NCBI GenBank assembly: GCA_045594025.1
Contig: JAZNXS010000006.1
Coordinates: 1 to 51,656, forward strand
Source of the DNA: Scatosoma sp045594025
GTDB taxonomy: Bacteria > Bacillota > Clostridia > Christensenellales > Borkfalkiaceae
DNA length: 51,656 nucleotides
Direction of reading: 5' to 3'
Part shown: in pieces, positions 32,152-40,761 of the stretch
Numbering within the stretch: position 1 is the first letter of the stretch
Layout of the letters: every line of letters begins with the position of its first letter
Translations under genes and position numbers: made by a program
Notes under the pieces: generated by a model
Database searches by the model: none
Told to the model about the DNA's origin: nothing
Seen by the model: only the letters and a program-made list of their open reading frames with translations

Positions 32152-33975
32152 TTACGATTCAAGCACGGCTTTTATTCTACGGATACCAGAACCGCAGCTT
32201 TGTTCCTTTTGAATCTTAAATTTGCCAAGTTTACCCGTCGATTCCACGTGCGGGCCGCCGCAAATTTCCTTGGAAAAATCGCCGATAGTATACGTTTTTA
32301 CCACTTCGCCATACTTGCTTTCAAATAAGCCCGTGAAACCTTCCGCTTTCGCTTCTTCCAACGTGATTTCCTTCATAACGACGGGAATATCCGCCTGAAT
32401 TTTTTCGTTGACGAGGTCTTCCACCGCCTTGATTTGTTCCGCCGTCATAGGCTGAGGCAGATTAAAGTCAAAACGGAGTCTTTCCTCGGTGATATTCGAG
32501 CCCTTTTGGTTGACGTCGGGCGAACATACCACCTTCAATGCCGCATGCAAAAGATGGGTCGCTGTATGCAAAGCGGTGGTCGCTTCCTTATGGTCTGCAA
32601 GACCGCAAGCAAATTTCTGTTCGCTGCCTGCCTTACTCTTGCTCTGATGTTCTTCAAACGCCGCTTTATACCCCTCTAAATCTACGGAGAAGCCGCGTTC
32701 CTTTGCCATTTCGTCCGTGATTTCCACAGGGAAACCATAGGTGTCGTAGAGGTGGAACGCCTGCTTGCCGCCGATGCGCTTTTCCGCAACGTAGGAAGGA
32801 TCTTTTTGCGCCATAAACGCATTCTTACGTTCAATACCGTTGATACATTTTTCAAATTCTTTTAAGCCCTGTTGCAAGGTCTTGTTGAATTTGGTTTCTT
32901 CCTTGATCAATTCTTCCGCAATCTTCGCGCGGTTGATATTCAGTTCAGGATAAACGTCCTTATATTCTTCGATAAACGCTTCGGAAATTTTCGCAAGGCT
33001 GCCCTCGGGCAAATTGATCTTTCTTCCGTAACGCACTGCACGACGAATGATTCTACGCAAAATATAGCCTTGGTCCGTGTTGGAGGGAACAATGCCCTTT
33101 TCGTCGCCGAGCATAAAGGTCGCCGTACGCGTATGATCGAGAAGCACGCGGAATGCTTTCGTCGTTTCCTCGTCCTCGCCGTAGCTCTTACCCGTAAGCG
33201 AAGAAATTACCTGAATCGCATTCTCGAAAAGGTCGGTTTCGTATACGCTGGATTTGCCGTTCAAAACGCACAGCGCACGCTCTAAGCCCATACCCGTGTC
33301 CACGTTCTTTTGCGCAAGTTCGGTATACGAACCGTCCGCTTGCTTGTTAAAACGCATGAATACGTCGTTCCAAATTTCCAGGAACGCGCCGCAGTTACAA
33401 TCGGGATTACAGGTAGGCGAACACTTAGGTTTACGAATGACGAACATTTCGGTATCCGTACCGCAAGGGCCGGTCAAGCCGGCAGGGCCCCACCAGTTAT
33501 TTTCACGTGGCATAAAATAAATATTTTCCTTTTTAATGCCCGCTTTTTCCCAAAGCGCCGCCGCCTCATTATCGCAAGGCAACGTCTCGTCGCCGCCGAA
33601 TACCGTCACGGCAAGCTTGTCCGAGGGAATACCCAGGTATTTCTCATTCGTCAAAAATTCATAGCTCCAAGGGATCATTTCTTCCTTGAAATAATCACCG
33701 AGCGACCAGTTGCCGAGCATTTCGAAGAACGTACAATGTCTTTCGTCGCCAACGTCGTCGATGTCCCCCGTACGCACGCATTTCTGCACGTCGGTAAGGC
33801 GAGTGCCTGCAGGGTGCTTTTCCCCAAGCAAATAAGGCACAAGCGGATGCATACCTGCCGTCGTGAACAGTACGGTAGGATCGTTTTCGGGAATCAACGA
33901 AGCGGACGGGATCACTTTATGTCCACGGTCCTTAAAGAAACCCAAATACAATTCTCTTAATTCTTTTGCTTTCAT
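32152..33975 (-). CDS. alaS: Alanyl-tRNA synthetase, short form without C-terminal domains
   Basis: 607 residues against about 870 in most bacteria. The catalytic domain is intact (TTAGMHPLVPYL, CVRTGDIDDVG, FEMLGNWSLGDYFK, LLDHTRTATFM), with a Cys-rich insertion CSPTCNPDCNCG before FLEIWNDVFM. The editing domain has its zinc ligands (HTATHLLHAAL and CGGPHV). The protein stops just after GSGIRRIKAV, so the oligomerisation and C-Ala domains are missing. The ATG follows GAGGAT. Confidence 0.93.
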   Translation of the reverse strand: MKAKELRELYLGFFKDRGHKVIPSASLIPENDPTVLFTTAGMHPLVPYLLGEKHPAGTRLTDVQKCVRTGDIDDVGDERHCTFFEMLGNWSLGDYFKEEMIPWSYEFLTNEKYLGIPSDKLAVTVFGGDETLPCDNEAAALWEKAGIKKENIYFMPRENNWWGPAGLTGPCGTDTEMFVIRKPKCSPTCNPDCNCGAFLEIWNDVFMRFNKQADGSYTELAQKNVDTGMGLERALCVLNGKSSVYETDLFENAIQVISSLTGKSYGEDEETTKAFRVLLDHTRTATFMLGDEKGIVPSNTDQGYILRRIIRRAVRYGRKINLPEGSLAKISEAFIEEYKDVYPELNINRAKIAEELIKEETKFNKTLQQGLKEFEKCINGIERKNAFMAQKDPSYVAEKRIGGKQAFHLYDTYGFPVEITDEMAKERGFSVDLEGYKAAFEEHQSKSKAGSEQKFACGLADHKEATTALHTATHLLHAALKVVCSPDVNQKGSNITEERLRFDFNLPQPMTAEQIKAVEDLVNEKIQADIPVVMKEITLEEAKAEGFTGLFESKYGEVVKTYTIGDFSKEICGGPHVESTGKLGKFKIQKEQSCGSGIRRIKAVLES

Positions 33976-34037
33976 TATCTATATCCTCATGTTTGTTTTT
34001 CAAAATAGATTTATCGGGTAAAGCCCGTAGCTTTATT

Positions 34038-34067
34038 ATTATAAAGCTTATTTCGCGTTTTTGTCAA
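34038..34067 (-). promoter_or_regulatory. Promoter of alaS
   Basis: TTGACA (34062-34067), 18-bp spacer, TATAAT (34038-34043), minus strand. The leader of about 55 bases contains only a small CGGG/CCCG hairpin, so no T-box is present. Confidence 0.8.
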
Positions 34068-34087
34068 GCAATAGCAGGCGTTCTACC

Positions 34088-35536
34088 TTAAATTTTCGTC
34101 AGTTCGTAGCCCGTTTTGCTATCCTTAACCGCATAGCCGAGCTGCGCAAGCTTGTTTCTCAATTCATCACTCTTTGCCCAGTCGCGATTTAATCTCGCCG
34201 CCCAGCGTTCTTCCGCAATCGCTTTTACGTCCTCGGGAATTTCCGATACGTTCTGCGCTTCATACCAAGCCTTGTACTCTTCGGGGTTTTTCTTAAACAA
34301 GCCAAGAAGAGCGTACGTCTTACGGATTTGCACCGCTGCGCTTAACGCTACGAAAAAGCTACCCGTTTTACCTTCCGCCAACCATTTCTTAATATCTTTG
34401 AAATACCCAAACAGGTTGGACAACGCCAACGCCGTATTGAAATCGTCGCTCATGCAAGCGTTAAATTCGGTTTCCACCCTTTGCGCGTATTCCGCCGCGC
34501 AAGCCGCGTCCTCGCTTTCGACCGTGAGTTCCATGCCCTTGCAACCGTACATCACCTTTTCCACCACCGCAAGCAACGAGTAAAAATCGTATAAATGCTT
34601 TTCCGCATCGGGGAATAAATCGTCCGTAATGTTGATATCGTTACGATAGTTGGTTTGTAACAGTGCAAATTTCACCGCTTCATCAGAGTATTTTTCCAAT
34701 AAGTCGGCAAGCAAGAGGCTGTTACCTAAGGACTTACTCATCTTCTGTCCGTTAACCTTAATCAAGCCGTTGTGCGTCCAGTATTTTACAAACTGCTTCC
34801 CTGTCAAGGCTTCCGTTTGCGCAATTTCGTTTTCGTGGTGCGGGAAAATCAAATCCCTGCCGCCGCCGTGAATATCGATCTGTTCCCCGAATGCCTCTCG
34901 GTTCATTGCCGAACATTCGATATGCCAGCCGGGCCTGCCCTTACCCCAAGGGGATTCCCAGTAGATTTCCCCGGGTTTTGCACTCTTCCAAAGCGCAAAA
35001 TCGTATGCGTTCTTCTTTTCTCCGTCGTTATCCACGCGCACGCCGTCTAAAGCGTCCTCGATGTTGCGGTTGGAAAGCTGTCCGTAAGCAGGGAAGGATT
35101 CCACGTCGAAATACACGTCGCCGTTCTTTGTGGGGTAGGCATGTCCCTTTTCAATCAACGTTTCCACAAACCCGATGATGTTTTCAATATTCTCCGTTGC
35201 CTTCAACCATACGTCGGGATCGTCCACGTGGAATTTTCCCATAATTTCGTTGATATTTTCAATCATCTTTGCCGCATACTCGTCCGCAGGGATACCCGTT
35301 TCCTTCGATTTTGCGATGATTTTATCATCTACGTCCGTATAGTTACGGGCATAAGTGACGTCATAGCCAAGCTTTTTTAAATATTTACGCATGATATCGT
35401 AAATCAGCGCCTGATAACCGTGGCCAATATGCGCCTCGCCGGACACCGTGATGCCGCAGGCGTACATTTTTACCTTATTCCCCTCCAAAGGGATAAATTC
35501 TTCCTTTCTTTTGGTTAGAGAGTTGTAAATTTTCAT
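34088..35536 (-). CDS. cysS: Cysteinyl-tRNA synthetase
   Basis: 482 residues: zinc ligand Cys in MYACGITV, HIGH motif in EAHIGHGYQ, WHIECSAMN and DIHGGGRDLIFPHHENE zinc site, KMSKSLGN, and a C-terminal helical anticodon domain. AGGAGA box. Second gene of a cysE-cysS operon controlled by the T-box at 36143-36460. Confidence 0.97.
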   Translation of the reverse strand: MKIYNSLTKRKEEFIPLEGNKVKMYACGITVSGEAHIGHGYQALIYDIMRKYLKKLGYDVTYARNYTDVDDKIIAKSKETGIPADEYAAKMIENINEIMGKFHVDDPDVWLKATENIENIIGFVETLIEKGHAYPTKNGDVYFDVESFPAYGQLSNRNIEDALDGVRVDNDGEKKNAYDFALWKSAKPGEIYWESPWGKGRPGWHIECSAMNREAFGEQIDIHGGGRDLIFPHHENEIAQTEALTGKQFVKYWTHNGLIKVNGQKMSKSLGNSLLLADLLEKYSDEAVKFALLQTNYRNDINITDDLFPDAEKHLYDFYSLLAVVEKVMYGCKGMELTVESEDAACAAEYAQRVETEFNACMSDDFNTALALSNLFGYFKDIKKWLAEGKTGSFFVALSAAVQIRKTYALLGLFKKNPEEYKAWYEAQNVSEIPEDVKAIAEERWAARLNRDWAKSDELRNKLAQLGYAVKDSKTGYELTKI

Positions 35537-35562
35537 AATCTATCTCCTATTTCTCTTTTTAT

Positions 35563-36099
35563 CTACTCATGAATTTGCGGCGGACGGAGCCGCACTACTC
35601 TGGCAGGAATTCCCACCACCGTCGCATACGGAGGGACTTCCCGAAGCACCACCGCGCCTGCGCCAATCTTCGCGCCCTTGCCTACCGTGAAACCGCCAAG
35701 CACCTTCGCGCCGGCTGAAACGACAACGTCCTCCATAATCGTGGGATGGCGCTTGCCTCGCTCCTTGCCCGTGCCTCCTAAGGTGACGCCTTGATAGATC
35801 ACTGCGCCCTTGCGGACTTCCGCCGTTTCCCCAATCACCACGCCCATGCCATGGTCAATGAATACGCCGCCCTCGATTTTCGCCGCAGGATGAATTTCTA
35901 TCCCCGTAAAAAACCGAGCAATTTGACTGATAATTCTCGCCAACAGTTTCAGCTTGATTTTGTAGAAAAAATGCGCAACTCTATGCCATGATAACGCATG
36001 CACTCCGGCATAGGTGAGCCACACCTCAAACGAGTTTCTCGCCGCCGGATCGTTCGCTTTTGCTGCTTGAATATCCGCCCTGAGATTTGCAAACCACAT
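35563..36099 (-). CDS. cysE: Serine O-acetyltransferase
   Basis: Makes O-acetylserine for cysteine synthesis. 178 residues, the short EpsC-like type: N-terminal helices with HALSWHRVAHFFYK, then a left-handed beta-helix of hexapeptide repeats with IDHGMGVVIGETAEV, GVTLGGTGKERGKRHP and VGIPARVVR. The start is ATG 36099, six bases after GGAGG; a TTG two codons upstream is not preferred. Followed by cysS. Confidence 0.95.
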   Translation of the reverse strand: MWFANLRADIQAAKANDPAARNSFEVWLTYAGVHALSWHRVAHFFYKIKLKLLARIISQIARFFTGIEIHPAAKIEGGVFIDHGMGVVIGETAEVRKGAVIYQGVTLGGTGKERGKRHPTIMEDVVVSAGAKVLGGFTVGKGAKIGAGAVVLREVPPYATVVGIPARVVRLRPPQIHE

Positions 36100-36142
36100 A
36101 CCCAACCTCCTTGGCTACGCGGTTTTCGCGCTATGCGAGAAG

Positions 36143-36460
36143 AAAAAAAGCCCTCATACTACGTAGTCGTATACTACATAATATAAAGGCGTCATGACAC
36201 GCTGTTCCACTTTACTTCAAAAAATCTTACGATTTTTCCTTTTTGCCCGATAACGGGGGCCGCCGCAGAGGATTAGTCTGTCCTATAACGCAGAAACGCA
36301 CTTTCCCAATCCTCTTCCACCTACCGCGCTTTCAGCCTAGGCGCCGTTCTCTGTTCTGGCGAGAAAAAAGGTACTCTTTTCCTGCTCGGATATTCAATTT
36401 TTATGGGTTACGTCGCAGCAGATGGCTTAAAAATAAACCGATTGCTGTAACAGAGCCTTT
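36143..36460 (-). promoter_or_regulatory. T-box riboswitch, cysteine-specific, before cysE-cysS
   Basis: The antiterminator is clear: AAAG, bulge TGGAACA, GCGT, loop, ACGC, CTTT (about 36186-36214). The bulge TGGA (within 36204-36209) pairs with UCCA, the 3' end of tRNA-Cys. The competing terminator is an 18-bp stem (36173-36190 with 36150-36167, mismatches all G-U) followed by seven U. Upstream are Stem I elements (AGGAAAAGAGTACC, ACAGAGAACGG, GGCTGAAAGCGC); a TGC at 36298-36300 is the likely Cys specifier. This stretch explains the 435 bases without a gene. Confidence 0.9.
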
Positions 36461-36466
36461 TTATTT

Positions 36467-36495
36467 ATTATAGCACGTTTCTTCGAAAAAAGCAA
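36467..36495 (-). promoter_or_regulatory. Promoter of the T-box/cysE/cysS operon
   Basis: TTGCTT (36490-36495), 17-bp spacer ending TGC, TATAAT (36467-36472), minus strand. Confidence 0.8.
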
Positions 36496-36534
36496 ATAAA
36501 TTATACCCTTCTCGTTAATAAACTATACCAAAGC

Positions 36535-37161
36535 TTATTTTATAAATAAATTGTCGACCTTGTATTCTGCCAAAGCCGCCTCTACCATATCGCTATTATA
36601 CACCTTCGAGGTAAGCAGGTACGCGATCACAACGTCTTTTACGATAGAATAATCTAAAACGTAGCCACAGCATTCCAAAAGGAAAACCGTGTCGTCAAAG
36701 GAAAAATGCAACGTCAAGGCAAGCGAAAAAATCAGGTTTTTCGTCATGTCGAATTTTCCCTTGCAGATCCCCGTCCAAATCTCGTTGGAAACCGTTACCC
36801 CTTCCAGTGCCTCCTGCGGCGTAACGCCGTACTTTTCCAATAGCCTCAACAGCGCTTTTTGCTGCGTTTCCTTTCTAAACAGATTAGCAATTCTTCTAAA
36901 AATAGAATTCGGAATAAACGAGAAAGAGAACGTAATATCCACCATACGCTTTTTAAGCTCGGCAAGAAGTTCTGCCTTCTTTTCCTGCTTAGCTAAACTC
37001 ATTGTATCCGCAGGCAGAGTATACGCATACGTTCTGCCGTCCTCACGCACCTCCGACCGTTGCATAATCGGCATATTATAGCCGGGTAAAATACACAGCT
37101 TATCGTAGTTGGCGTATTTTTCACAGAAATACCCGTCTAAATCGGTCAAAAAATCGTACAT
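36535..37161 (-). CDS. Hypothetical protein with XRE-like C-terminal domain
   Basis: 208 residues. The N-terminal half is a variable charged region (MYDFLTDLDGYF onward). The C-terminal part (about 120-205) resembles a domain often found in small regulators or immunity proteins: FDMTKNLIFSLALTLHFSFD, then FLLECCGYVLDYSIVKDVVI and a final helix. This has the helical register of XRE-like folds that end LGYxLSxSxxFD. No catalytic residues. Monocistronic with its own promoter. Function not known. Confidence 0.7.
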   Translation of the reverse strand: MYDFLTDLDGYFCEKYANYDKLCILPGYNMPIMQRSEVREDGRTYAYTLPADTMSLAKQEKKAELLAELKKRMVDITFSFSFIPNSIFRRIANLFRKETQQKALLRLLEKYGVTPQEALEGVTVSNEIWTGICKGKFDMTKNLIFSLALTLHFSFDDTVFLLECCGYVLDYSIVKDVVIAYLLTSKVYNSDMVEAALAEYKVDNLFIK

Positions 37162-37189
37162 GCGCTTCTCCTAAAACTTTCTTTCCTTT

Positions 37190-37218
37190 ATTATAGCACG
37201 CCGCAATGGAAATCGCAA
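37190..37218 (-). promoter_or_regulatory. Promoter of the 36535-37161 gene
   Basis: TTGCGA (37213-37218), 17-bp spacer ending TGC, TATAAT (37190-37195), minus strand. Confidence 0.75.
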
Positions 37219-37229
37219 GTAAAAATGCG

Positions 37230-37313
37230 TGAAAATTTTTTCATGAAAGACGCTTTAACTTGAACAAAATTTACATTCCTTTTTTACATTTTCATTAAAA
37301 TTTTGTGAAAATG
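37230..37313. promoter_or_regulatory. TGAAAAT repeats upstream of deoR-type gene
   Basis: Inverted repeat CATTTTCA (37287-37294) / TGAAAATG (37306-37313), with TGAAAAT again at 37230 and near 37324. About 100 bases before the regulator start; a possible autoregulatory site. A weak promoter (TTGCTA, 17 bp, TAAATT) lies between it and the gene. Confidence 0.35.
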
Positions 37314-37409
37314 TTAGAAAAAATGAAAATTCCATTCGTCGTTTGCTTGCTATTTTTTTAATTTTGTGATAAATTTGACTTACAAAGACATTTACGAAGG
37401 AGAAGACCG

Positions 37410-38168
37410 ATGAAAAGAGAACGTATCCTTGAAATTGCGGAACTTTTAGACAAGCGCGGCAAACTCACGTTGGAACAGTTGGAAGAGCACTTCCCCCACG
37501 TTTCCCAAATGACGTTACGTCGCGACCTTTTCCAGCTGGAAGAAGAAGGCAAGATCATTCGTATTCGTGGCGGCGCGATGTCCGTCCGCGAAGTGCAAAA
37601 GACTTCGGGCGAGCCTTACACGAAGAAAACGACCATTCACACGGACGAAAAAATCGTGATCGCACAAAAAGCAGCCGAGCTTATCGACGAAGGTGCGTCC
37701 ATTTTTATTGACGGCGGCACAACGGCATTGTATTTGGCTAAGGAAATGCCCGATCGCCCTTGCAACGTATTCACCAACGGGCTTGCGGTAGCCACCGAGC
37801 TTGCGAAAAAGAAGCACGTTGTCGTCAATCTGCTCGGCGGACAGCTCATCAAGGAAAACCTCGCGACGGCGTCCGCGTTCTCCTCTCTGTATTTCACGGA
37901 TACGAATTTCGAGCTTGCCATTATTTCCGCGGCGGCTTTCACCCCTGAAAATGGATTTTCCTGCAGTTCACAAGTGGAAGCGGAACTGCTCCGCGTCATT
38001 TGCAAAAAAGCAAAGTTCCTGTACATGATGCTGGACAGCTCGAAAATCGGAAAAATCAAACCCTATACCTTTGCAAGGGTGGAGGATATCAACGTATTGA
38101 TTACTGATAACGCATTTCCCGACGCACTTAAAGAACAGTTTAAGAGCAAGGATATCGTCGTAATCTAA
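37410..38168 (+). CDS. DeoR-family transcriptional regulator
   Basis: 252 residues: N-terminal winged helix (1-57) with KRERILEIAELLDKRGKLTL and MTLRRDLFQLEEEGKIIR; then the sugar-phosphate isomerase-like effector domain with IFIDGGTTALYLAKEM, VVNLLGGQLI and MLDSSKIGK. These regulators respond to phosphorylated sugars or nucleoside breakdown products. It is convergent with the carbohydrate operon, whose ribokinase and nucleoside hydrolase would make fitting effectors (inference). GGAG box. Confidence 0.93.
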   Translation: MKRERILEIAELLDKRGKLTLEQLEEHFPHVSQMTLRRDLFQLEEEGKIIRIRGGAMSVREVQKTSGEPYTKKTTIHTDEKIVIAQKAAELIDEGASIFIDGGTTALYLAKEMPDRPCNVFTNGLAVATELAKKKHVVVNLLGGQLIKENLATASAFSSLYFTDTNFELAIISAAAFTPENGFSCSSQVEAELLRVICKKAKFLYMMLDSSKIGKIKPYTFARVEDINVLITDNAFPDALKEQFKSKDIVVI

Positions 38169-38503
38169 CCCACCCATCCCCTAAATGGACGGAGCAGGTA
38201 CGAGATGAATAAGAAAAAACCGTGCGGAATATAGGCTGCCTGTCTTAACGGAGAAATAATCAAAAGCCGAATAGGACAAAATTTAATATGGACAATAATA
38301 ATTTTACTCATTTAAACAAAAGTGACCACTAAATAAGAGGACTGGGACTGCGTTTCAAGTAGGCTTAAAAGGGAATAAATCCTATTTTGAAACAATAATA
38401 TAACACAATCACCACAAATGCTTTGAACTACACGTTCCCATATTTTCCACGCAAACTACCAGCATATATTCTTTTTCTTAGATTCACTATCACCTAATAA
38501 TAA
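38169..38503. other. Gene-free stretch between deoR-type gene and GH112 operon
   Basis: AT-rich, no coding frame over 15 codons that looks real. A 9-codon frame (MNKKKPCGI) behind GGAG at about 38204 and a 14-codon frame at about 38288 are probably chance. An inverted repeat GTTTCAAGTAGG (38352-38363) / CCTATTTTGAAAC (38381-38393) has no T-run. Confidence 0.4.
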
Positions 38504-38552
38504 AAAGAACCGTTATCTACTTGTTTTCACACAAGCTGGATTACGGTTCTTT
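38498..38552 (-). terminator. Terminator of the carbohydrate operon
   Basis: Long imperfect stem: AAAGAACCGT (38504-38513) with ACGGTTCTTT (38543-38552), extended inward by CTTG/CAAG; the minus transcript ends TTTTTATTATT. Confidence 0.82.
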
Positions 38553-38579
38553 CTTCATCTATATAACTATTTAATAATC

Positions 38580-40745
38580 TTATCCTTCAATCCACTTAAT
38601 CGTATTTGCTGCAAGCGTTGTCTTTTTGCGCTTCCCCTGCATATCAAAATATATCTCTTCCACTTCTTCGCCAGAAAGATTTATCAATGCGTAGCGATTG
38701 ACTTTGGGATAATAATATACATCCACGTTGGGATTTTCACAATAGCAGGTATGCAAGCGATCTTCTTTTTGGCAAGCCCACAACACCACTTTGTAGAATA
38801 CTCTATATGCAACGTTAGAATTTTCCATACCCGAAAGATATACGCTTCTGCCTTTTCCGTATTCGTTCACCGAAAACATTACGTGTCCTGCATTTTGCCC
38901 ACCGCGAGGACAGTAATCATCGTAGCGCGCATAAAGCACGTTGGCTGTCAAAGGATACACCCCTCTCACTGTATCGTTAAAACGTATATTGGAAAGAGTT
39001 ACGTTTTCCGTAATCCAATGCGCCGATGCCTCTACAATACCATTTCTTCTTTCAAAATGCGTATAATTGCACTCCTTTTCTACGCCTAAAACATCGCTTA
39101 ACTGGAAAAAGCGTCCTTGATATTGACAGCCGCTCGGCTCGCCAACCCCGATAAGACCGCCTCCGTTATCTACGTATTCACGAATTGCACAAAGCAGCTT
39201 GTCATTCTTCCAGCAGGTATCGCCTTGGAATGAGGTTTGCGGAATACCACTCGTAATGACAACATCATAACCCTTCAAGCCTTTCTCCGCCACTTCGTCG
39301 AAGGATAAAAACTCAACCTCTATCGGCAATACGGACAAAGCCGCCAACACCACGGTATAAAAACACCCGTCCTGTCTAACGTCATCCACGAAAATCCCGT
39401 TGTGCATCCAAGAATCCAGTTTTCCCCAATAGGAAAGTACAGCCACCTTCGCCGTCGTATAACAGCTATTTCCACCACTCGTTTCCCGAATCATACGGAA
39501 TTCATCGCAAAGCTCTTTAATGGCTTTTTTCAGTTTTTCGTAATTTTCAATTTGTTTTAAATACCCGCCGAAGCCGATACGGTCAATCGGCTTTTTTAAT
39601 AAACCGCGCCGCATACTCGCCCAACAGCCTTTTAAAATGGCAGTTCCGTTTTCGTCGCCAGGACATTCGTTAGGGAAAAAGTAAGGATTCAAACGCCCTT
39701 CGGTAAACTTTACCCCAGGTACGTTTGCCAACTGCTGTACGTACGAAGAACAGCTCGGCGCACCCACTACGGCGTCCAAGCCTATACTTTCAAAGTAAGG
39801 CGAATACGGTTCCACGCCGATTCGGTGGTCGCCGTCAAACATCATTGCCTTTTTGCCGTATTTGTGGCACAAGTCCACGAATAATTTTGCCCACTCCGCG
39901 CATTTTTTCTGCACAAAATCGATATATTTACGCATCGTTTTATTTGGAATAACGAATCGGTTGGAATAATATCCGCCACCGATTAAATCTTCCAAAGTCA
40001 TCTTTTCGCCCGTTTCTTCAAAGAACGTATCAAACATCTTGGGCGAAGCCGTCATCGCGTAATTATGCCAATCCCAAATTCTTTGTTTTGTCGCTGTCTC
40101 GTTGACGATAAAGAAATTATAGAAAAAGGTAGTAAAACGCACCGTTGTAACGTCGGGATTTTCCTGCAACCACTTTTCCATTCTAAAAAGCATATGTTGC
40201 AAGGCTTCGGGATAAACGGGATCTATATCAATATCCTTCTCGCACGTCCAACCGTTGACGTGATAATTATAGATTTGTACGGGATCCCAGCTGTTTTTCG
40301 CAAAAAAGTTGACCGAATATTCGTGATATTTTTGACAGTTACAGATACGAACAATACCGTTTTCATATTCCCAATCGCTGTGCAGCTTGCCTGTCGTTCT
40401 ATCGAAAACCTGCCAAAACTCCCTCATTCGCTCTGTATTGATTTTCAAGCTATCTTGAAAAGTATTCGCAAGTAATTCCACCTCTACTACGTCGCTTTTC
40501 GCCAACACGCGCTTGGAGCTCAATGCCGTGTTTTGCCAAAACTCCTCGTGCACTTTTGCGTACTCGTGGTCTTCTCGCACAATAAAATACGCTTTATATA
40601 CTTCGCAATCAAATTGTTTCAAATCTTGCGGCAAAGAAACCCCATCGCAATCGCGAATCGCATCTGCGCCCCAATATTCCATAAACGCTTTTGTTCCCTC
40701 TACATACGTAGCGTCCGTCGGTATTGTCAATCGCCCTTTTTTCAT
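38580..40745 (-). CDS. GH112 galactosyl phosphorylase (galacto-N-biose/lacto-N-biose or galactosyl-rhamnose type)
   Basis: Cytoplasmic enzyme that splits beta-galactosyl disaccharides with phosphate to galactose-1-phosphate. 721 residues. It matches GH112 throughout: GRLTIPTDATYVEGTKAF at the start, WGADAIRDCDG, VVRFTTFFYNFF-type strand, MMFDGDHRIGVEPY with the expected acid/base Asp, GLDAVVG, FTEGRLNPYFFPNE, and GVGEPSGCQYQGRFFQLSDV. The start ATG 40745 follows AAGGACG. The GH78 enzyme in the same operon favours galactosyl-1,4-rhamnose as substrate (inference). Confidence 0.9.
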   Translation of the reverse strand: MKKGRLTIPTDATYVEGTKAFMEYWGADAIRDCDGVSLPQDLKQFDCEVYKAYFIVREDHEYAKVHEEFWQNTALSSKRVLAKSDVVEVELLANTFQDSLKINTERMREFWQVFDRTTGKLHSDWEYENGIVRICNCQKYHEYSVNFFAKNSWDPVQIYNYHVNGWTCEKDIDIDPVYPEALQHMLFRMEKWLQENPDVTTVRFTTFFYNFFIVNETATKQRIWDWHNYAMTASPKMFDTFFEETGEKMTLEDLIGGGYYSNRFVIPNKTMRKYIDFVQKKCAEWAKLFVDLCHKYGKKAMMFDGDHRIGVEPYSPYFESIGLDAVVGAPSCSSYVQQLANVPGVKFTEGRLNPYFFPNECPGDENGTAILKGCWASMRRGLLKKPIDRIGFGGYLKQIENYEKLKKAIKELCDEFRMIRETSGGNSCYTTAKVAVLSYWGKLDSWMHNGIFVDDVRQDGCFYTVVLAALSVLPIEVEFLSFDEVAEKGLKGYDVVITSGIPQTSFQGDTCWKNDKLLCAIREYVDNGGGLIGVGEPSGCQYQGRFFQLSDVLGVEKECNYTHFERRNGIVEASAHWITENVTLSNIRFNDTVRGVYPLTANVLYARYDDYCPRGGQNAGHVMFSVNEYGKGRSVYLSGMENSNVAYRVFYKVVLWACQKEDRLHTCYCENPNVDVYYYPKVNRYALINLSGEEVEEIYFDMQGKRKKTTLAANTIKWIEG

Positions 40746-40761
40746 AATTTCATCGTCCTTA

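Noticed and set aside
38190..38210. GTACGAGATGAA found three times (24519, 32129 reversed, 38199)
   Set aside because: A 12-base match in unrelated contexts (spmB start, alaS 3' end, intergenic) without flanking similarity; probably chance.
38204..38330. Remnant of a serine recombinase gene
   Set aside because: MNKKKPCGI followed by a stop is too short, and the other frames do not continue the family pattern.
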